A DNA stretch of 64,000 bases from Aotearoamyces nothofagi. Lineage: Eukaryota; Ascomycota; Leotiomycetes; Leotiales; Tympanidaceae. The DNA is taken from the NCBI GenBank assembly GCA_015345905.1, contig JADDTR010000002.1:992001-1056000 (forward strand), read 5' to 3'. The position numbers and the translations under genes are program-made. Below, in pieces: positions 10,228 through 21,918 of this stretch. Every line of letters begins with the position of its first letter. Within the stretch, counting starts at the first letter, position 1. Below the pieces are notes generated by a model that ran no database searches, was not told the origin of the DNA, and saw only the letters and a list, made by a program, of their open reading frames with translations.

Positions 10228-13200
10228 AGCGAACACCCAATATATAACATAGGATCGAAGTAATATTCAACAAATGGTCATCGACACGACGAAACGCAAC
10301 GACTAAATAAATTGCAGAGGAAGACTGGGGAGCAGAACTATTTGTCCATGCCGTTACCGATAAGATATAAAAGACGGCATAATGAGAGGAAGATATAGTG
10401 AACTTATTCTTGGTCGGACATCATCTATATCATGCATGTCTTGTGGTGCATTATAAAGTATGGTGTCACAATGCAGTGCTGCATCCGAATTATTGATGAG
10501 CTGAACTTTGTCTGCTGTACCTCGACTCGCAGGCACATATATAAGGAAGATCCAGGTCACGGGAAATCTAGATAGCTGCACGAAGCTCCAAACGCTATAT
10601 GACATTCGATTATTTTATGCTTAAAATGGAAGAAGACACAAGACTCTAAGTGCGGTGTAGAACGCCATCTCAGGGGATTTGACAGGCTGGGCTTCTTGGC
10701 GTTCGTGTCGGGCAAGGATCTGTATGATGCGGAAGAAAAGAAATCCTAATGACGATGATGAGTCGACAACAACCAGCAGCAGCCGGAATCACCGCAGGCT
10801 GGAGATCCGGTTGTTTTGTTTCTCGTACACTTACTGAGTATACTGCATATTGCACAACACGGTTTTGATAGGGAGATTTAGACCTGAAATGGCACCAGAA
10901 CAGCTAGAAGCAAAGCGTTAAGATGTATGACCGTCTAAGAAAGGGGTTGAGGTAACAGAGCCAAAAGTAGAGCTTTAGGGTCCTCTGTCGGGACTGAAAG
11001 CAAATGCCAACCTATAGAATAGGAAAGCAAGCCTAGAATAAGTATGCCCGACAACGCACTCATGTCGCCTGGCGGTGCTTAATGCAGTGGTCGCGAGACT
11101 CACCCAATTGTCAGCGGATTCTTCCTACGGACGATCAGTAAGTGGCGAGAGTCAACGGTCATGCCAATACTTGGTGCTACATACCATCGGAAGGCAAAAC
11201 TTGAATAAATAAGAATATAATACCCAAGCGACAGCTGGCAGCTGTGGACTGAATTGAGGCCTGGTGTACGAAAGCCGGCGATAATCGTCAAGCATCTCTC
11301 GTCAGCTTATGCCGGGAGGTTCCTAGCGAAGGCAGCATGTCAGAAAAGGCTCTCCAGAAATCAAGACCTGATGAAAAAGGCAAATATATGCTGTATAGAT
11401 TCGAAATGTCTCCAAGTAAGGAAAGAAAATGGATGCAGCAGAGATGTCGAATGAAGGCTCAGAGGTGTGTGATTTATATCATTTAATCAAGCGATGTCGA
11501 CTTCCACAGTGTATCATCATTGACTCGATTCGCATTCTGTATGCTTCCTGGATACAATAACTTCACGTTGCTCAATGTTTATTATATAGAGTCTATATTC
11601 TTCATTCTCTTCTATGCTATCTACAACACATACTGTCTTGGGATGCTTGAGAGCATCAGAGGTAGCTCTGTTTCCTAAAGCAGGATGTGGGGAAGAAGAG
11701 CAGCTTGATGATATTTCTGCGGCATATGAGCGCATCTGCCCTCCTAACTAGAAGTGGCACTTGGGCTTCTACCGGGACTTCCTTAACTGGGTTGTTGGTT
11801 GTCAACTCGATATCACGTGTGGCAGCTCGGCGAGCAACGATGATGGTGGCCCATATACCTCATGGGAACTAGTGCTCTGCGCTCTTGTCATCAACCCGTT
11901 GTCGTCATTTAGTAGCACGCCGCGCCTTGCCAATCTTTATTCTACCAAATATACCAGTCACTGCAGTGATCGATTGGGTCGGGATGCCAAAACCGAACTT
12001 TATGGGTCGTTCTCCCCTGTGGTGAGGAATATGGGCCGACACCTTAACTTCCGACTCTTGGGCTGGCGTGCTTTGGCCGCAAGACCTACGAGCTGTAGTA
12101 GTATATATGCGCGAACTGGGTCAAGAATCCGGGGGATTGCCAGCAAGTAATAAGGGAGGTCGTGGGGACGTCTACAGTATAATGGAAGCCCCAGTTACAG
12201 ACAGATGCCCGCCGAGTGGGACCCTCTCGCCGTGATCACACGAGTGCTTTGTTTTAGTGATCCCCCTCCAAGACGATGCTCGCTATCCACTTCAATGGTT
12301 GCATTCAATGGTTACAGTTATCAAGTTGAGGACAAATGAGGGCAATCGAGGACTCCGGCAGCCTGCCGCCGGGTATCTGACGGTTATTTTCTGACTTGGA
12401 GGTTATGGTGCGTTGGGGGGTTTAGAAGACGTTCACGACACTGAATGAATGGCCTTGGATGTTTGTCTTCGGGTTCGTTTTTCTAGGGTCCAGGCACTGT
12501 TGGGGGTTTGAGGTCCGCTATTCAATCACTAACTACACGGCATAGCCACACTAACTACACTAACATCACTAACATCACTAATATCGGCAGCACCGCTGCG
12601 CGCTCCGGTCGCTCCAGCGAGACTTTCCAACGCCCCAGCGAGACTTTCCAGCGCTCCAGCGTCGCCTCTCCGGCACTGCCAGCTAACCCGCCGTGCCCGC
12701 CTACAGGTAACCCACCCGCCTACACCGCCTGGCCGGCCCCGCCGCCGCTTGGGCGGGTTGACGTGGGTCCGCTCCCCACTCCGGTTTCTGCTCTGTCTCT
12801 GCCATCTACAGTCCTTCCTCTCCTCCTCCCAAAGATATATATTTATATATATTCTTCAAAACCTCTCGTCGTCTTTACCAGACCTCGTTCTATCATTTAC
12901 CACGCCTCTCAGTCTCGCCTTTCCACTCTCTCTTGCCGTTGCTCATCCAAATATCCACCCTCACTTACCCAACGCAGTTGCCGCATCGCCGCTTTCTGCC
13001 TAGGTTCATAGTCCAGCTCAACACAGCACCGCTGGCCGGAAGTCATACAGTTGTGCCTGCCTCGACTACCGACACCCAGCACTTTTGGTTCTACGCCCTG
13101 GATATGGAATATACGTAGGCCTTATCCTGTGGTTTATAAATCGAACTTCCTTATAACCGTGGCTTGGACCCCCAACCCATTCCGCCCAAACCCATCTGAC

Positions 13201-13270
13201 GAACTCGGCTCCCACGAGCGGTTACTTACATTCATTCGAAGTCTGGGCACCTGTGCTCTTGTTCGCCCAT
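10228..13270. other. 3-kb divergent intergenic region
   Basis: This lies between the 5' ends of the CE4 gene (minus) and the VPS62-family gene (plus). No open frame is convincing. Near 12541-12573 there is a short CACTAACAT-type repeat, and at about 12615-12660 an 18-bp element containing GCGAGACTTTCCA occurs twice. A pyrimidine-rich stretch at 12780-13000 looks like a fungal promoter/leader. Faint coding-like sequence on the minus strand near 11517-11880 could not be assigned. Confidence 0.55.
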
Positions 13271-14757
13271 ATGTACATCAAAATACAATCTATACTTGCC
13301 ATTGGCGTACTGGTGGGCTCGGACCTTGTGCAAGGCTCAGGTAACAAAGATGAGACGGATCCAAGACGACGGTCCAGCGACAGCAGGCCAGAGGACTTTG
13401 CTAGACATCACAGGATTTTGAAGGATATACCACAATATGTTTTGGACTATGCGCCGCTCGTTCACTTGTTTCCAGGCGAAAGATACTGGCCGAGTGATAT
13501 TGACCAGCATTTGCTACATACAACACCATATTTGAGCTACTCTCCAGTACCCGAGGAGGAACAGAACCGTACTCTCGATAATCTAGGCGAACTCAACAAG
13601 GATGACAATATATATCTACAGAGCAAAGACAATATTGAGGATAATCCAACTTGGTTAGCCAGCGAGTATGGCATACCAGTTCTTCCGAAGAATAATATAC
13701 TGGCACCGCCTATATCAACGAGATCTACGTCTATACGAGGAGTTAAAGTGAATACAGTAACAGAGGACATCAGCGGTCCAGGTGGCAGGAGTGAAGCGCC
13801 TGCAGTTCTCATCGTGGCAGAAAAAGAAGACGGGATTGTCGATGCATTTTGGTTTTACTTTTACAGCTATAACCGTGGAAACTCGGTGTTCCGTGTAAGA
13901 TTTGGAAACCACGTCGGTGATTGGGAACATTCCATGGTTCGGTTTGTCGATGGTGTCCCAGAAAGCGTATTCTTAAGTGAGCATGCAAGCGGACAAGCAT
14001 TCACCTACGAGGCCATGGAAAAGCTAGGCGATAGGGTAAGATACATCTTCCACCTTTTATACAAGCACAGCTAACAGGTCCGTTCGTTATTAAGCCTGTG
14101 ATATATTCTGCCGTCGGAACTCATGCAATGTATGCTCGACCTGGTATCCAACCATACGTCCTACCATTCGCCATCCTCAAAGACATAACAGGGAGAGGTC
14201 CTCTCTGGGACCCAGCTCAAAATATATATGCCTATCACTACAATACCTCGCAGGCGAATGGAGCTGACAGAATCCAATGGGGAGATTCAGTCTTCCGTGG
14301 AGATCCAGAAGGTCTCTACACTGTATCAAGTCTAACTCCCAAAGCTCCACTCTCCTGGATCTACTTCCGCGGCGCATGGGGTGACAAAGAATACCTAGAG
14401 AGCGACTCTCGACAATATCGCGCTCCTATCGTAGGTGAAAAGCACTACAGTTCCGGACCGGTCGGACCACGCTTCAAGGCCTTAGGTCGGCGGACCGTAT
14501 GTCCAGAAAAATCAAAATGCATAATTAAAGGAACGATCCTCGCAAGGCATTGGTTCTTGACCGGCTTGGCGGACTGGGCACTCACATGTGTGGTGTTATG
14601 GCTCATCATGAGCGTGCTATTTATCGCATGGGCTATATGGCGGAGAGCATGTGTGTTAATTTTGAGAAAGCAGATTGAGGATGCTGAGGCAGCTAAGGTG
14701 CCAAACGAAGAGACGAGACTGCTTGCAAGTGTTCATCATCCACAGTTGATACGTTGA
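13271..14757 (+). CDS. vps62: VPS62-family (vacuolar protein sorting-associated) protein
   Basis: Exon 1 is 13271-14035 and exon 2 probably 14095-14757, giving about 475 aa. The start is the ATG after an in-frame GTG; it opens a signal-peptide-like stretch. The body carries the family hallmarks: GNHVGDWEHSMVRF, then PVIYSAVGTHAMYA, LWDP, and WIYFRGAWGD. The C-terminus has a membrane segment (about residues 400-435) and a short basic/acidic tail. Yeast VPS62 is linked to cytoplasm-to-vacuole sorting; its biochemical role is unclear. The intron acceptor is ambiguous: CAG at 14070 keeps frame but gives a 35-bp intron and eight extra residues, while AAG at 14094 gives 59 bp with a branch site CTAAC and the family-like junction R-PVIYSA. 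I prefer the latter. Confidence 0.82.
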
Positions 14758-15077
14758 GATGACGGAATTAACGAGCTAAGGAGTGTCCGGAGGAGACTAG
14801 CTATAGTGAATGAATTATAAAACCCTCCTTTCAGTGATTAATGGCAAGATCTTGATCGTGTACACTATAGGGCAAGTAGTATTTCGCTACTTCTATGCTC
14901 CTCTTTCCAGTAATTACCACATCCGCAGATGACGACTTTTATTACAAACTTGAACTTTACGTATTCTAGAATTTGCCTTGATACTGAAAATATTGCTGTA
15001 GCTGTTTTAGCATTACTCCTAAAGCCCTGGGTATATTTTATGTGTCCACATATGCCACGCAATCGCCGATTCCGGGC
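14758..15077. other. Short gap between convergent genes
   Basis: This 320-bp AT-rich stretch lies between the stop codons of the VPS62-family gene and the TFIIIC-subunit gene. I see nothing beyond likely 3' untranslated sequence. Confidence 0.6.
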
Positions 15078-16622
15078 TTAAACATAAGTCGTAGGAGTAC
15101 CGTCAGGCTCGCCCGATGCATCCTCATCTTCATATTCATCTTCGTCATCAATTTCCTCGTCTTCGTCGTCATCGTCGTCGTCTAGATTCCCATCAGTCCC
15201 TGTCTTCTCCAAGTCGTCCCACCTCTCAGGCGTCGGAGTGGACAGCACACTCTGGGTCTCGCTGAGGAGTCCGTCGCCGGATGGTTCTGCATGAGGAAGC
15301 GTATCGAGCTTCCACTTCACGCGCCGTCTCCTTCGGAAGATTTTTCTCTTGCCCTCGCCATCCGCGCCGTCTATTCCATCAGCCTCTACACCAATATCCT
15401 TCCTCTTCCTCCCCCGTTTCTTTGCGTCACCCAACTCTTCAACTCGCCTAGTTGAATCCGCATATGCTTTGTCCTCATGATCCATCTGTCGTAGTCGAAT
15501 CAGCGCAATTTCAGCATCCTTTCCACCATCACTTGCCAACTTTCTTAGCTCGTCCCTCTCCCTAGCTCTCGCTTTATTCATATTCGCCCTCCAACCCGTA
15601 TTTGTCTGTCTTTTCTGTGCTATAACAGTGACCTCATCCGTCTCGCCCTTAGAACTCTTAACAGCCATCAATTGCTCTAGAAACTTTGCCTGATCTTTTC
15701 GTACGGTGCTTGCGGCATGGCCCACGCTCTCAGTCAGCCGGCTCGAAAATGTGCTCCCTCTTCCCTGTCCGTGCCCGCGACCCCTCGTCGACATCGCGTT
15801 CTCAACTAGAGCTGTTTGATCGCCGTGGACATGAGGCCTCGGAACCATGGTCAGAGAAGTCGAGGTTAGGCGCACGGAGCTGGCAGCTAGGAGATCGACG
15901 TCATCGGGAAGGGTGCGTACAGCTGGCAATGGACGGTCTGGATCGTGCGTTGTAAACAGCAGTTCGGTGCCAATGTTGCTAGCCCAGCGACAAGAAAAGA
16001 TGTGACCTTTATAGGATACGATGGGGTTCTCGGTATGCAGATCAAGGATTTGGATCTTCTCCGGCTCGACTGGTTTTGATTCTGGTTCAGCTTCTGGATC
16101 AACATCTGCCTCTGGCGTACGATCTTTTGTGGCAGTCCGCTCTCGAGCATGACCCTCATCATCTGGGTCTCCTTCGGCATCTTCCTCGTTCTCGACAGCA
16201 GGGGTGGAATTGTCAAGGGTGGTATTCGCTTTTGGAAGGGAGATCGTAGGCGGACGGCCAAGCTGTCTTTTGTGTCTACCAAGACCTGGATTCATCCATC
16301 TGGACTTGTATGCCGATCCACCTCTGCCACCGCGCCTTCTCGCCATGGGTGTTTTTTGTCGAGCGGACGTCAAAGAGGGTATGGGCAAATCGAGAGTAAC
16401 ATAAAACGTCTATACAAGGCGCATGTTAGAATAAGCCAAAGATGGTGGTACCTCCGGAGAACATACCTCTGTTTCAGTCGTAGAATACTCATATTCCCAT
16501 TCGTTTGATTCCTCCGCTGCATTTACGTTGGTGCTGATGGGCAATGGCATGGAGAGCGACTGTTCTAGTAGGGCACCTTGCCGTGGTTCTGATGTGCTAG
16601 GCACATCAGTGGTAGACGCCAT
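15078..16622 (-). CDS. TFIIIC triple-barrel subunit (Tfc7/Sfc7/GTF3C6-like)
   Basis: Two exons, 16622-16467 and 16409-15078 (495 aa), are joined over a 57-bp intron (GTATGT...TATAG). The join gives EWEYEYSTTETETFYVTLDL, the typical first strand set of the TFIIIC subunit-6 triple barrel. The second part of the barrel is at about residues 150-190 (IQILDLHTENP, YKGHIFSCRW, ELLFT). Between and after lie low-complexity acidic and Arg/Gly-rich stretches, a Lys/Arg-rich region, and an Asp/Glu run near the C-terminus. TFIIIC binds internal promoters of tRNA genes and recruits TFIIIB and RNA polymerase III. The protein is longer than the human homologue because of the disordered tail. The ATG chosen is the first in frame; upstream in-frame codons lack one. 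Confidence 0.75.
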
Positions 16623-16965
16623 TAGGGTCTGTGATCGGGATGAAAATACTTCTGATAGAGTTGTAGACGAGTCATCTGCATCTAAGTTGAGTATTGTGTG
16701 GTAATGGTTTAGTTGTTTTCTAGACAATGGTGCCTACTATCTATCTTATCAAGCTACGCTATCGCGATAGACGCGACTTGAATCGCGACTTTTTTGTACC
16801 TCTTATCGGCTCCAAGTCAGATAGATGGCCAAAGATATCTTACAGTATAACATAAAATTCATTGATTTAGAGATGAAGGTATTATAGTGGTATCAATAGT
16901 TTTCTTATCTCATAATTTTAATTTTTAGGTATCAATAATAGTTACAGAGGTACAAGTAAACGCCC
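16623..16965. other. AT-rich gap between two minus-strand genes
   Basis: This 343-bp stretch must hold the promoter of the TFIIIC-subunit gene and the 3' end of the Prp2 gene. The part at 16850-16950 is very AT-rich. No other feature is visible. Confidence 0.55.
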
Positions 16966-19900
16966 TCATATCTTGCTCCGGTCCTTGGGCATTTTTCTTT
17001 CCTCTAACGCCTCTAAATCCTTCTTCTTATGGAAATGCGGTGCAGCTTCATTCAACCACTCAGGCTTAATAGGTAAACAACTCCTCATATATTCCTTTGT
17101 CGTTTGAACAAGTTCATAATAGACCACCATCTTAACTGGTGGGTTCGAGTCCATCAAGACGGATGATGGATGAATATATACTGTATTGTTGTTCTTGACA
17201 GTCCTATAGCTGTCGCCACCTCGTTGTAGCCTAGCAGCGTTTGGAAAGAAGCCAGCAGTGATAGCCTTCTGTATCGGAACTAGATCCGCTGCGCCGACGG
17301 TAGACATGGTTACTTCGACCCGTTCACAGAGCTTTGCTAGCTGATCACGAACGTCTCTCGCTCGAGTGAGGGATCGCTGTTGAAGGAAGTTCTCCTTGGC
17401 CCAGACAAAACTGAAGTCGCTATCTACCCACTGATTCCAGATGTTGAGTAAGGTAAGATGATCACCTCCTTCCTTGACAGTAAAACGAGCTCTTGCGCTG
17501 TCCGCATGAATCTTTTTATCCTTCGGTCGGAAGAACAATGCGGATGCTTCACTAAGCATAGCCACGATAGATAGGACCTCTTCAACGCAGCCAAGCTTAT
17601 CTGCAGCAAGGATTGCCTTTGCAAGCATGGGATCCGTTGGAAATTCTGCCATTTGTCTCCCAAGCTTTGTCAATTCGCCCTGATGGTTCAAAGCTTGTAA
17701 GGCGAAAAGCTGGTTCAGAGCTCCAATCAAGGTTTCTGTGGGTGGTGGGTCCATGAATTCAAATTCTAGAAGGTCGTTGATGCCAAGAGACTTAAGAAGT
17801 AGCACGATACTATTGAGATTCGTTCTTTGGATCTCAGGAGTAGTACTCTCGTCCATCTCGTTCATGAAAGCCCACTTCGTGTATAATCGGAAACACTTTC
17901 CCGGACCAACACGACCAGCTCGACCACTTCTCTGGTTTGCTGAAGCGCGAGAACACGGCACAGCTACAAGCTTTGACATTCCCGTAGCAGGGTTATAAAT
18001 GTTTTCCTTGACAAATCCAGGGTCGATGACAAACACAATTCCATCGATAGTTAAACTGGTCTCAGCGATATTGGTCGCTAAAACTACTTTTCGTGCCCCA
18101 TCAGGTGTAGGCTCAAAAATCTTACTCTGTAACTCAGATGGCAAATTCGCATAAATAGGACAAATGACAAGCTCTGGTACTCGACTGCCAAGTTTCCTTG
18201 ATATCTCGGTGATGTTCTGTTCTGCGGCTTCAATTTCGTCCTGTCCCGTGAGGAAAACAAGGATGTCGCCCTTTCCTTGAGTGGTATGTATCTGGAAGAC
18301 TGTCGTTATTGCTGCAGCGAGGTAGTTTGCCTCTGGTTGCGGGGTATAATGTATGTCGACAGGGTATCGTCGACCCGGAATATTGAAGATTGGTGCATCA
18401 TCAAAATAGTCGGCGAACTTCTTAGCATTCATTGTAGCAGAAGAAATCAGCAGTTTCATTTCAGGTCTCTCCCGAGCCAGATCTTTGACCAATGCCAGCA
18501 AAATGTCGGTATGGACTGTCCGTTCGTGAGCCTCATCGATCATGAGAGCTGAATATCCACCAAGATCCGGCTCGGTCATAAATTCTCGTAGCAACATACC
18601 ATCGGTCATATACTTAAGAACAGTCTTGTCGCTAGTCGAATCTTCAAATCGAATGGAATATCCGACTTCATTGCCGACCTTGACACCCATTTCGTCTGCT
18701 ACTCGAGCAGCTACACTCATAGCTGCGACTCGACGTGGCTGTGTACATCCAACTTTGAGACCGCCTTTTGTATATCCGGCTTCATGTAGATACTGTGGCA
18801 GTTGAGTGGTTTTTCCACTGCCAGTTTCTCCAACAATAACCAAAATTTGATGATCCTGTAGCGCCGCTAGGAATTCCTCCCTGTATGCATAGATAGGCAA
18901 ACTCTTCCGAGTCTCTTCCATCGAAAGAGCTTTCTTCTCCGCGGCTTTGAGCTGCTCTGACAGGAACCTTTCTTCCTTACTCATGCCCTTTCCTTCACCA
19001 GGGAGTCTAGAGTCCATAACCCACTTGATCCCCTGCTCTTCATCTAAGACGTAATCATACTCTCCCTCGTCCACTCTTTCTGTACTTTTAATTTGTGCCT
19101 TCGCTTTGGCAGTCTGCTCCCTCTCCCATTCATCATGTTCCGTGACAAATTTCTCCTGGCCATATTCGTCACGATCTACATAACGCTTGTACATAGCTTC
19201 TTCCTTGCGCTTCCGATCAATTTTGCCCTTCTCTGTAATGTAATCTTCCGGCATAGAATATCCATCCAGGTGGTCATCGATTCGTAATCGCTCTTCAGCA
19301 ATACGGAGAACTTCTCTGTTCTTTGCAAATTCCGACTTCTCCTTCTCTGACAATCTAGCACCACTCCGTAGCTCCTCTGTTTCCTCCGTGACCTGTTTCC
19401 TTAGAAGCGCGAGACGTTCAGTCTCACGCTTCTTAAGGTACTCTTGCCGCGATCTTTCCCTGAGATCTGGAAGCGCTGCGCTTCGAGCTGCCGCATCCTC
19501 AGCAAGTAGCCTCCTTTGTGCGAGGATCTTGCCATCCTTTGTTGACGATCGATCCTCCACAAGCTTTTTCGTCTTGTCATCATCTTTCGACCTCAAACGT
19601 TTTGCAAACGCTTCCCGCTCCTCAATGTCCTTCTTCCGTTCTAGCTCTTCCCTCTCGCCATCAGAAAGATCTGCCTCATTGGTTTCATGGCCGGTCTTGA
19701 TACGCTTCGACGCAGATTCCCTAAATTCCGGTTCTTCTTCTGACACGTGCTCTTCGTCGCCCCATCTATCCTCAAAGTCTACACCGCCAGCATCTCTACG
19801 GTGTATCGTTTTTGATCTGCTCTCTTTTTCGCGACGGGGGGATCGTTCTCGACTTCGGTCGCGGTGTTCCTTTTCTCGTCTTGAAGGGGATAGTCTCTCG

Positions 19901-19995
19901 TGATGACGCCGCTTCTCTTTCTTCTTCTCTACGACCTTAGGTGGGCCAAGGTCTTCCTCTTCCATAGGCAGAAGAGCATACTTCTTAGCACCCAT
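16966..19995 (-). CDS. prp2: Pre-mRNA splicing DEAH-box ATPase Prp2 (DHX16/Cdc28)
   Basis: An intronless 1009-aa frame. Residues 1-350 are charged and RS/RE-rich, as in DHX16. The helicase core has motif I GETGSGKT (389-396), TQPRR (Ia), DEAH (487-490), SAT (about 519-521) and motif VI QRSGRAGR. A winged-helix/ratchet, OB-fold C-terminal part follows, ending YMRSCLPIKPEWLNE.APHF and a basic KMPKD tail that matches the Prp2/DHX16 branch rather than Prp16, Prp22 or Prp43. Prp2 uses ATP to remodel the activated spliceosome before the first transesterification. Length is normal for filamentous fungi. The start MGAKKYALLPMEEED is conserved-looking. Confidence 0.93.
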   Translation of the reverse strand: MGAKKYALLPMEEEDLGPPKVVEKKKEKRRHHERLSPSRREKEHRDRSRERSPRREKESRSKTIHRRDAGGVDFEDRWGDEEHVSEEEPEFRESASKRIKTGHETNEADLSDGEREELERKKDIEEREAFAKRLRSKDDDKTKKLVEDRSSTKDGKILAQRRLLAEDAAARSAALPDLRERSRQEYLKKRETERLALLRKQVTEETEELRSGARLSEKEKSEFAKNREVLRIAEERLRIDDHLDGYSMPEDYITEKGKIDRKRKEEAMYKRYVDRDEYGQEKFVTEHDEWEREQTAKAKAQIKSTERVDEGEYDYVLDEEQGIKWVMDSRLPGEGKGMSKEERFLSEQLKAAEKKALSMEETRKSLPIYAYREEFLAALQDHQILVIVGETGSGKTTQLPQYLHEAGYTKGGLKVGCTQPRRVAAMSVAARVADEMGVKVGNEVGYSIRFEDSTSDKTVLKYMTDGMLLREFMTEPDLGGYSALMIDEAHERTVHTDILLALVKDLARERPEMKLLISSATMNAKKFADYFDDAPIFNIPGRRYPVDIHYTPQPEANYLAAAITTVFQIHTTQGKGDILVFLTGQDEIEAAEQNITEISRKLGSRVPELVICPIYANLPSELQSKIFEPTPDGARKVVLATNIAETSLTIDGIVFVIDPGFVKENIYNPATGMSKLVAVPCSRASANQRSGRAGRVGPGKCFRLYTKWAFMNEMDESTTPEIQRTNLNSIVLLLKSLGINDLLEFEFMDPPPTETLIGALNQLFALQALNHQGELTKLGRQMAEFPTDPMLAKAILAADKLGCVEEVLSIVAMLSEASALFFRPKDKKIHADSARARFTVKEGGDHLTLLNIWNQWVDSDFSFVWAKENFLQQRSLTRARDVRDQLAKLCERVEVTMSTVGAADLVPIQKAITAGFFPNAARLQRGGDSYRTVKNNNTVYIHPSSVLMDSNPPVKMVVYYELVQTTKEYMRSCLPIKPEWLNEAAPHFHKKKDLEALEERKMPKDRSKI

Positions 19996-20404
19996 GCTTG
20001 CGGCGTGATTCTATAGATACGCAGATAGAAGCCTCGCCACAATTGCAACGTAGAACTTAGGCCTGTACCAATACTGTCAGATGATGGTCAGAACTCCACG
20101 AGATATTACTCACTTGACGCTGGAATTTATGAAGCCTGGATGGCTCCGTAGGTAAGCTAGGCTGTTGATTGAACCAATTTTAGTGTTTGCATTGTTTGCC
20201 TCAGAGCCTCGCTTTCAATTTGGCCGATCCAGACACGTTGATAACTTCGATACAAGCCAAGGACTAAGGGCCAATTGACATTACATGATTTTTCTATTCT
20301 TCCTTTCGAATTCACATTGCAGATGATACGATAGCGCCCAATTCTCCTTGGATTCTCTCCATTCTCATCTTGGACGCCGAGTGTCGTTATTATAAGGCGC
20401 AAAG
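19996..20404. other. Divergent promoter region of prp2 and scj1
   Basis: This 409-bp gap separates two genes transcribed away from each other, so both promoters probably lie here. No strong core element is evident. Confidence 0.55.
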
Positions 20405-21783
20405 ATGTGGATTCTACCAATAGCCTTGCTGCTATTGTGTATTTTACAGCTTGCTGCTTGTGCTGAGGATTATTATAAAGTATGTTACATTCGCATATAC
20501 TTATGCAGCCCATTATTACTATAGCGCCATATTCAATGCTTATTACGTCCAGCTCCTTGGTGTTGATAGACAAGCCTCTGAAAAAGAAATCAAACGTGCA
20601 TACCGTACTCTCAGCAAAAAATATCACCCAGATAAGAACCCGTAAGCTTCTTACCTAATACTATACTGGCTCACCGTTTAACGGCCTTTTTCCCAGTGGC
20701 GATGATTCTGCAAAGCAAATGTTCGTTCATATTGGTTTAGCTTATGAAGCCCTCTCCGATGCCGAGCTTCGGAGAATTTACGACCAATATGGACACGAAG
20801 GACTAGAGCAACATCAGCGTTCCGGTGGCCAGCAACAACATCACGACCCGTTTGACCTGTTCTCGCGCTTCTTTGGTGGTGGCGGACACTTTGGACACCA
20901 ATCTGGGCAACGACGAGGCCCTGACATGGAAGTTCGAGTTGCCATAGCCCTCCGAGATTTTTACAATGGCCAGCAAACCGAATTTCAACTCGAGAAGCAA
21001 CAAATTTGCGACGAGTGTGAAGGCACTGGTTCAGCTGATGGACAGGTTGAAAGTTGCGGGGCGTGTGGTGGACACGGTATGGTGATTAAGAAGCACATGC
21101 TTGCACCAGGAATTTTCCAGCAAATACAAGCGCAATGCGATGCCTGTGGCGGGCAAGGGAAAACAATCAAGCACAAATGCCCCGTATGTTCTGGCTCAAG
21201 GGTTGTACGAAAAGTCAACACGTTTAGCTTGCACGTGGAAAGAGGCGCACCAAAGGGCCAATCAATTAATTATGAAAACGATGCGGATGAAAGCCCAGAT
21301 TGGGTTGCTGGCGATTTACATGTTACTCTTGTGGAAAAGGAGCCAGGATTAGACGTCGATAATGAGCTACAGGTTGATGGGACATTTTTTAGGAGAAGAG
21401 GAGACCATCTGTATTGGAAGGAGTTGCTCTCGTTACGGGAAGCATGGATGGGTGGCTGGACACGGAATGTTACACATCTTGATGGGCACATTGTTCATCT
21501 TGCAAGACCGCGAGGCCAAGTGGTACAACCCGGACAAGTCGAGACGGTTACGGGAGAAGGGATGCCGATATGGCACGAGGATGGAGACAGCGTGTACCAC
21601 CAGACGCAATTTGGAGATCTTTTAGTTGAATATGAGGTCATCATACCGGACGAAATGGAAAAGGGGATGGAGAAAGATTTCTGGGCGTTATTCGAAAAGT
21701 GGCGGAAGAAGAATGGAGTTGATCTACAGAAGGACTCGGGGAGACCTGCGACGCCGGTTGGCGCAGGTAAGGATGAGTTGTGA
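20405..21783 (+). CDS. scj1: ER luminal DnaJ-type co-chaperone Scj1, with KDEL
   Basis: Three exons, 20405-20479, 20553-20641 and 20697-21783 (416 aa), have introns of 73 and 55 bp. The first small exon encodes a signal peptide ([12 protein letters not shown]...) ending near CAEDYY. The J domain follows (residues about 21-90) with HPD at 50-52, then a Gly/Phe-rich stretch (FGGGGHFG). The zinc region has [24 protein letters not shown] and a degenerate fourth unit CPVCSGSR. The substrate-binding C-terminal domain leads to a final KDEL, the ER retrieval signal. Scj1 stimulates the Hsp70 Kar2/BiP in folding and ER quality control. The KDEL and signal peptide settle the location. It diverges from prp2 over 0.4 kb. 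Confidence 0.93.
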
Positions 21784-21918
21784 TGGATGTATGAGTGTGT
21801 AATACCAGGCAATAGATGAGGCCAATCAGCACCGGTTTAGAAAACATGTTTAATGTTCAATTATCTATAAAATCCTCCATGACGCTCAATTCCGCACAAC
21901 CAACCTTGCCAACTGCCA

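Noticed and set aside
11517-11880. Faint coding-like sequence on the minus strand
   Set aside because: Short frames look partly protein-like, but I find no start, consistent splice pair or family match. It might be a decayed sequence of any kind, so I assign nothing.
17135-17160. B-box-like GGTTCGAGTCC resembling a tRNA T arm
   Set aside because: It lies inside the prp2 coding region (codons for DSNPP) and has no A box or cloverleaf around it.
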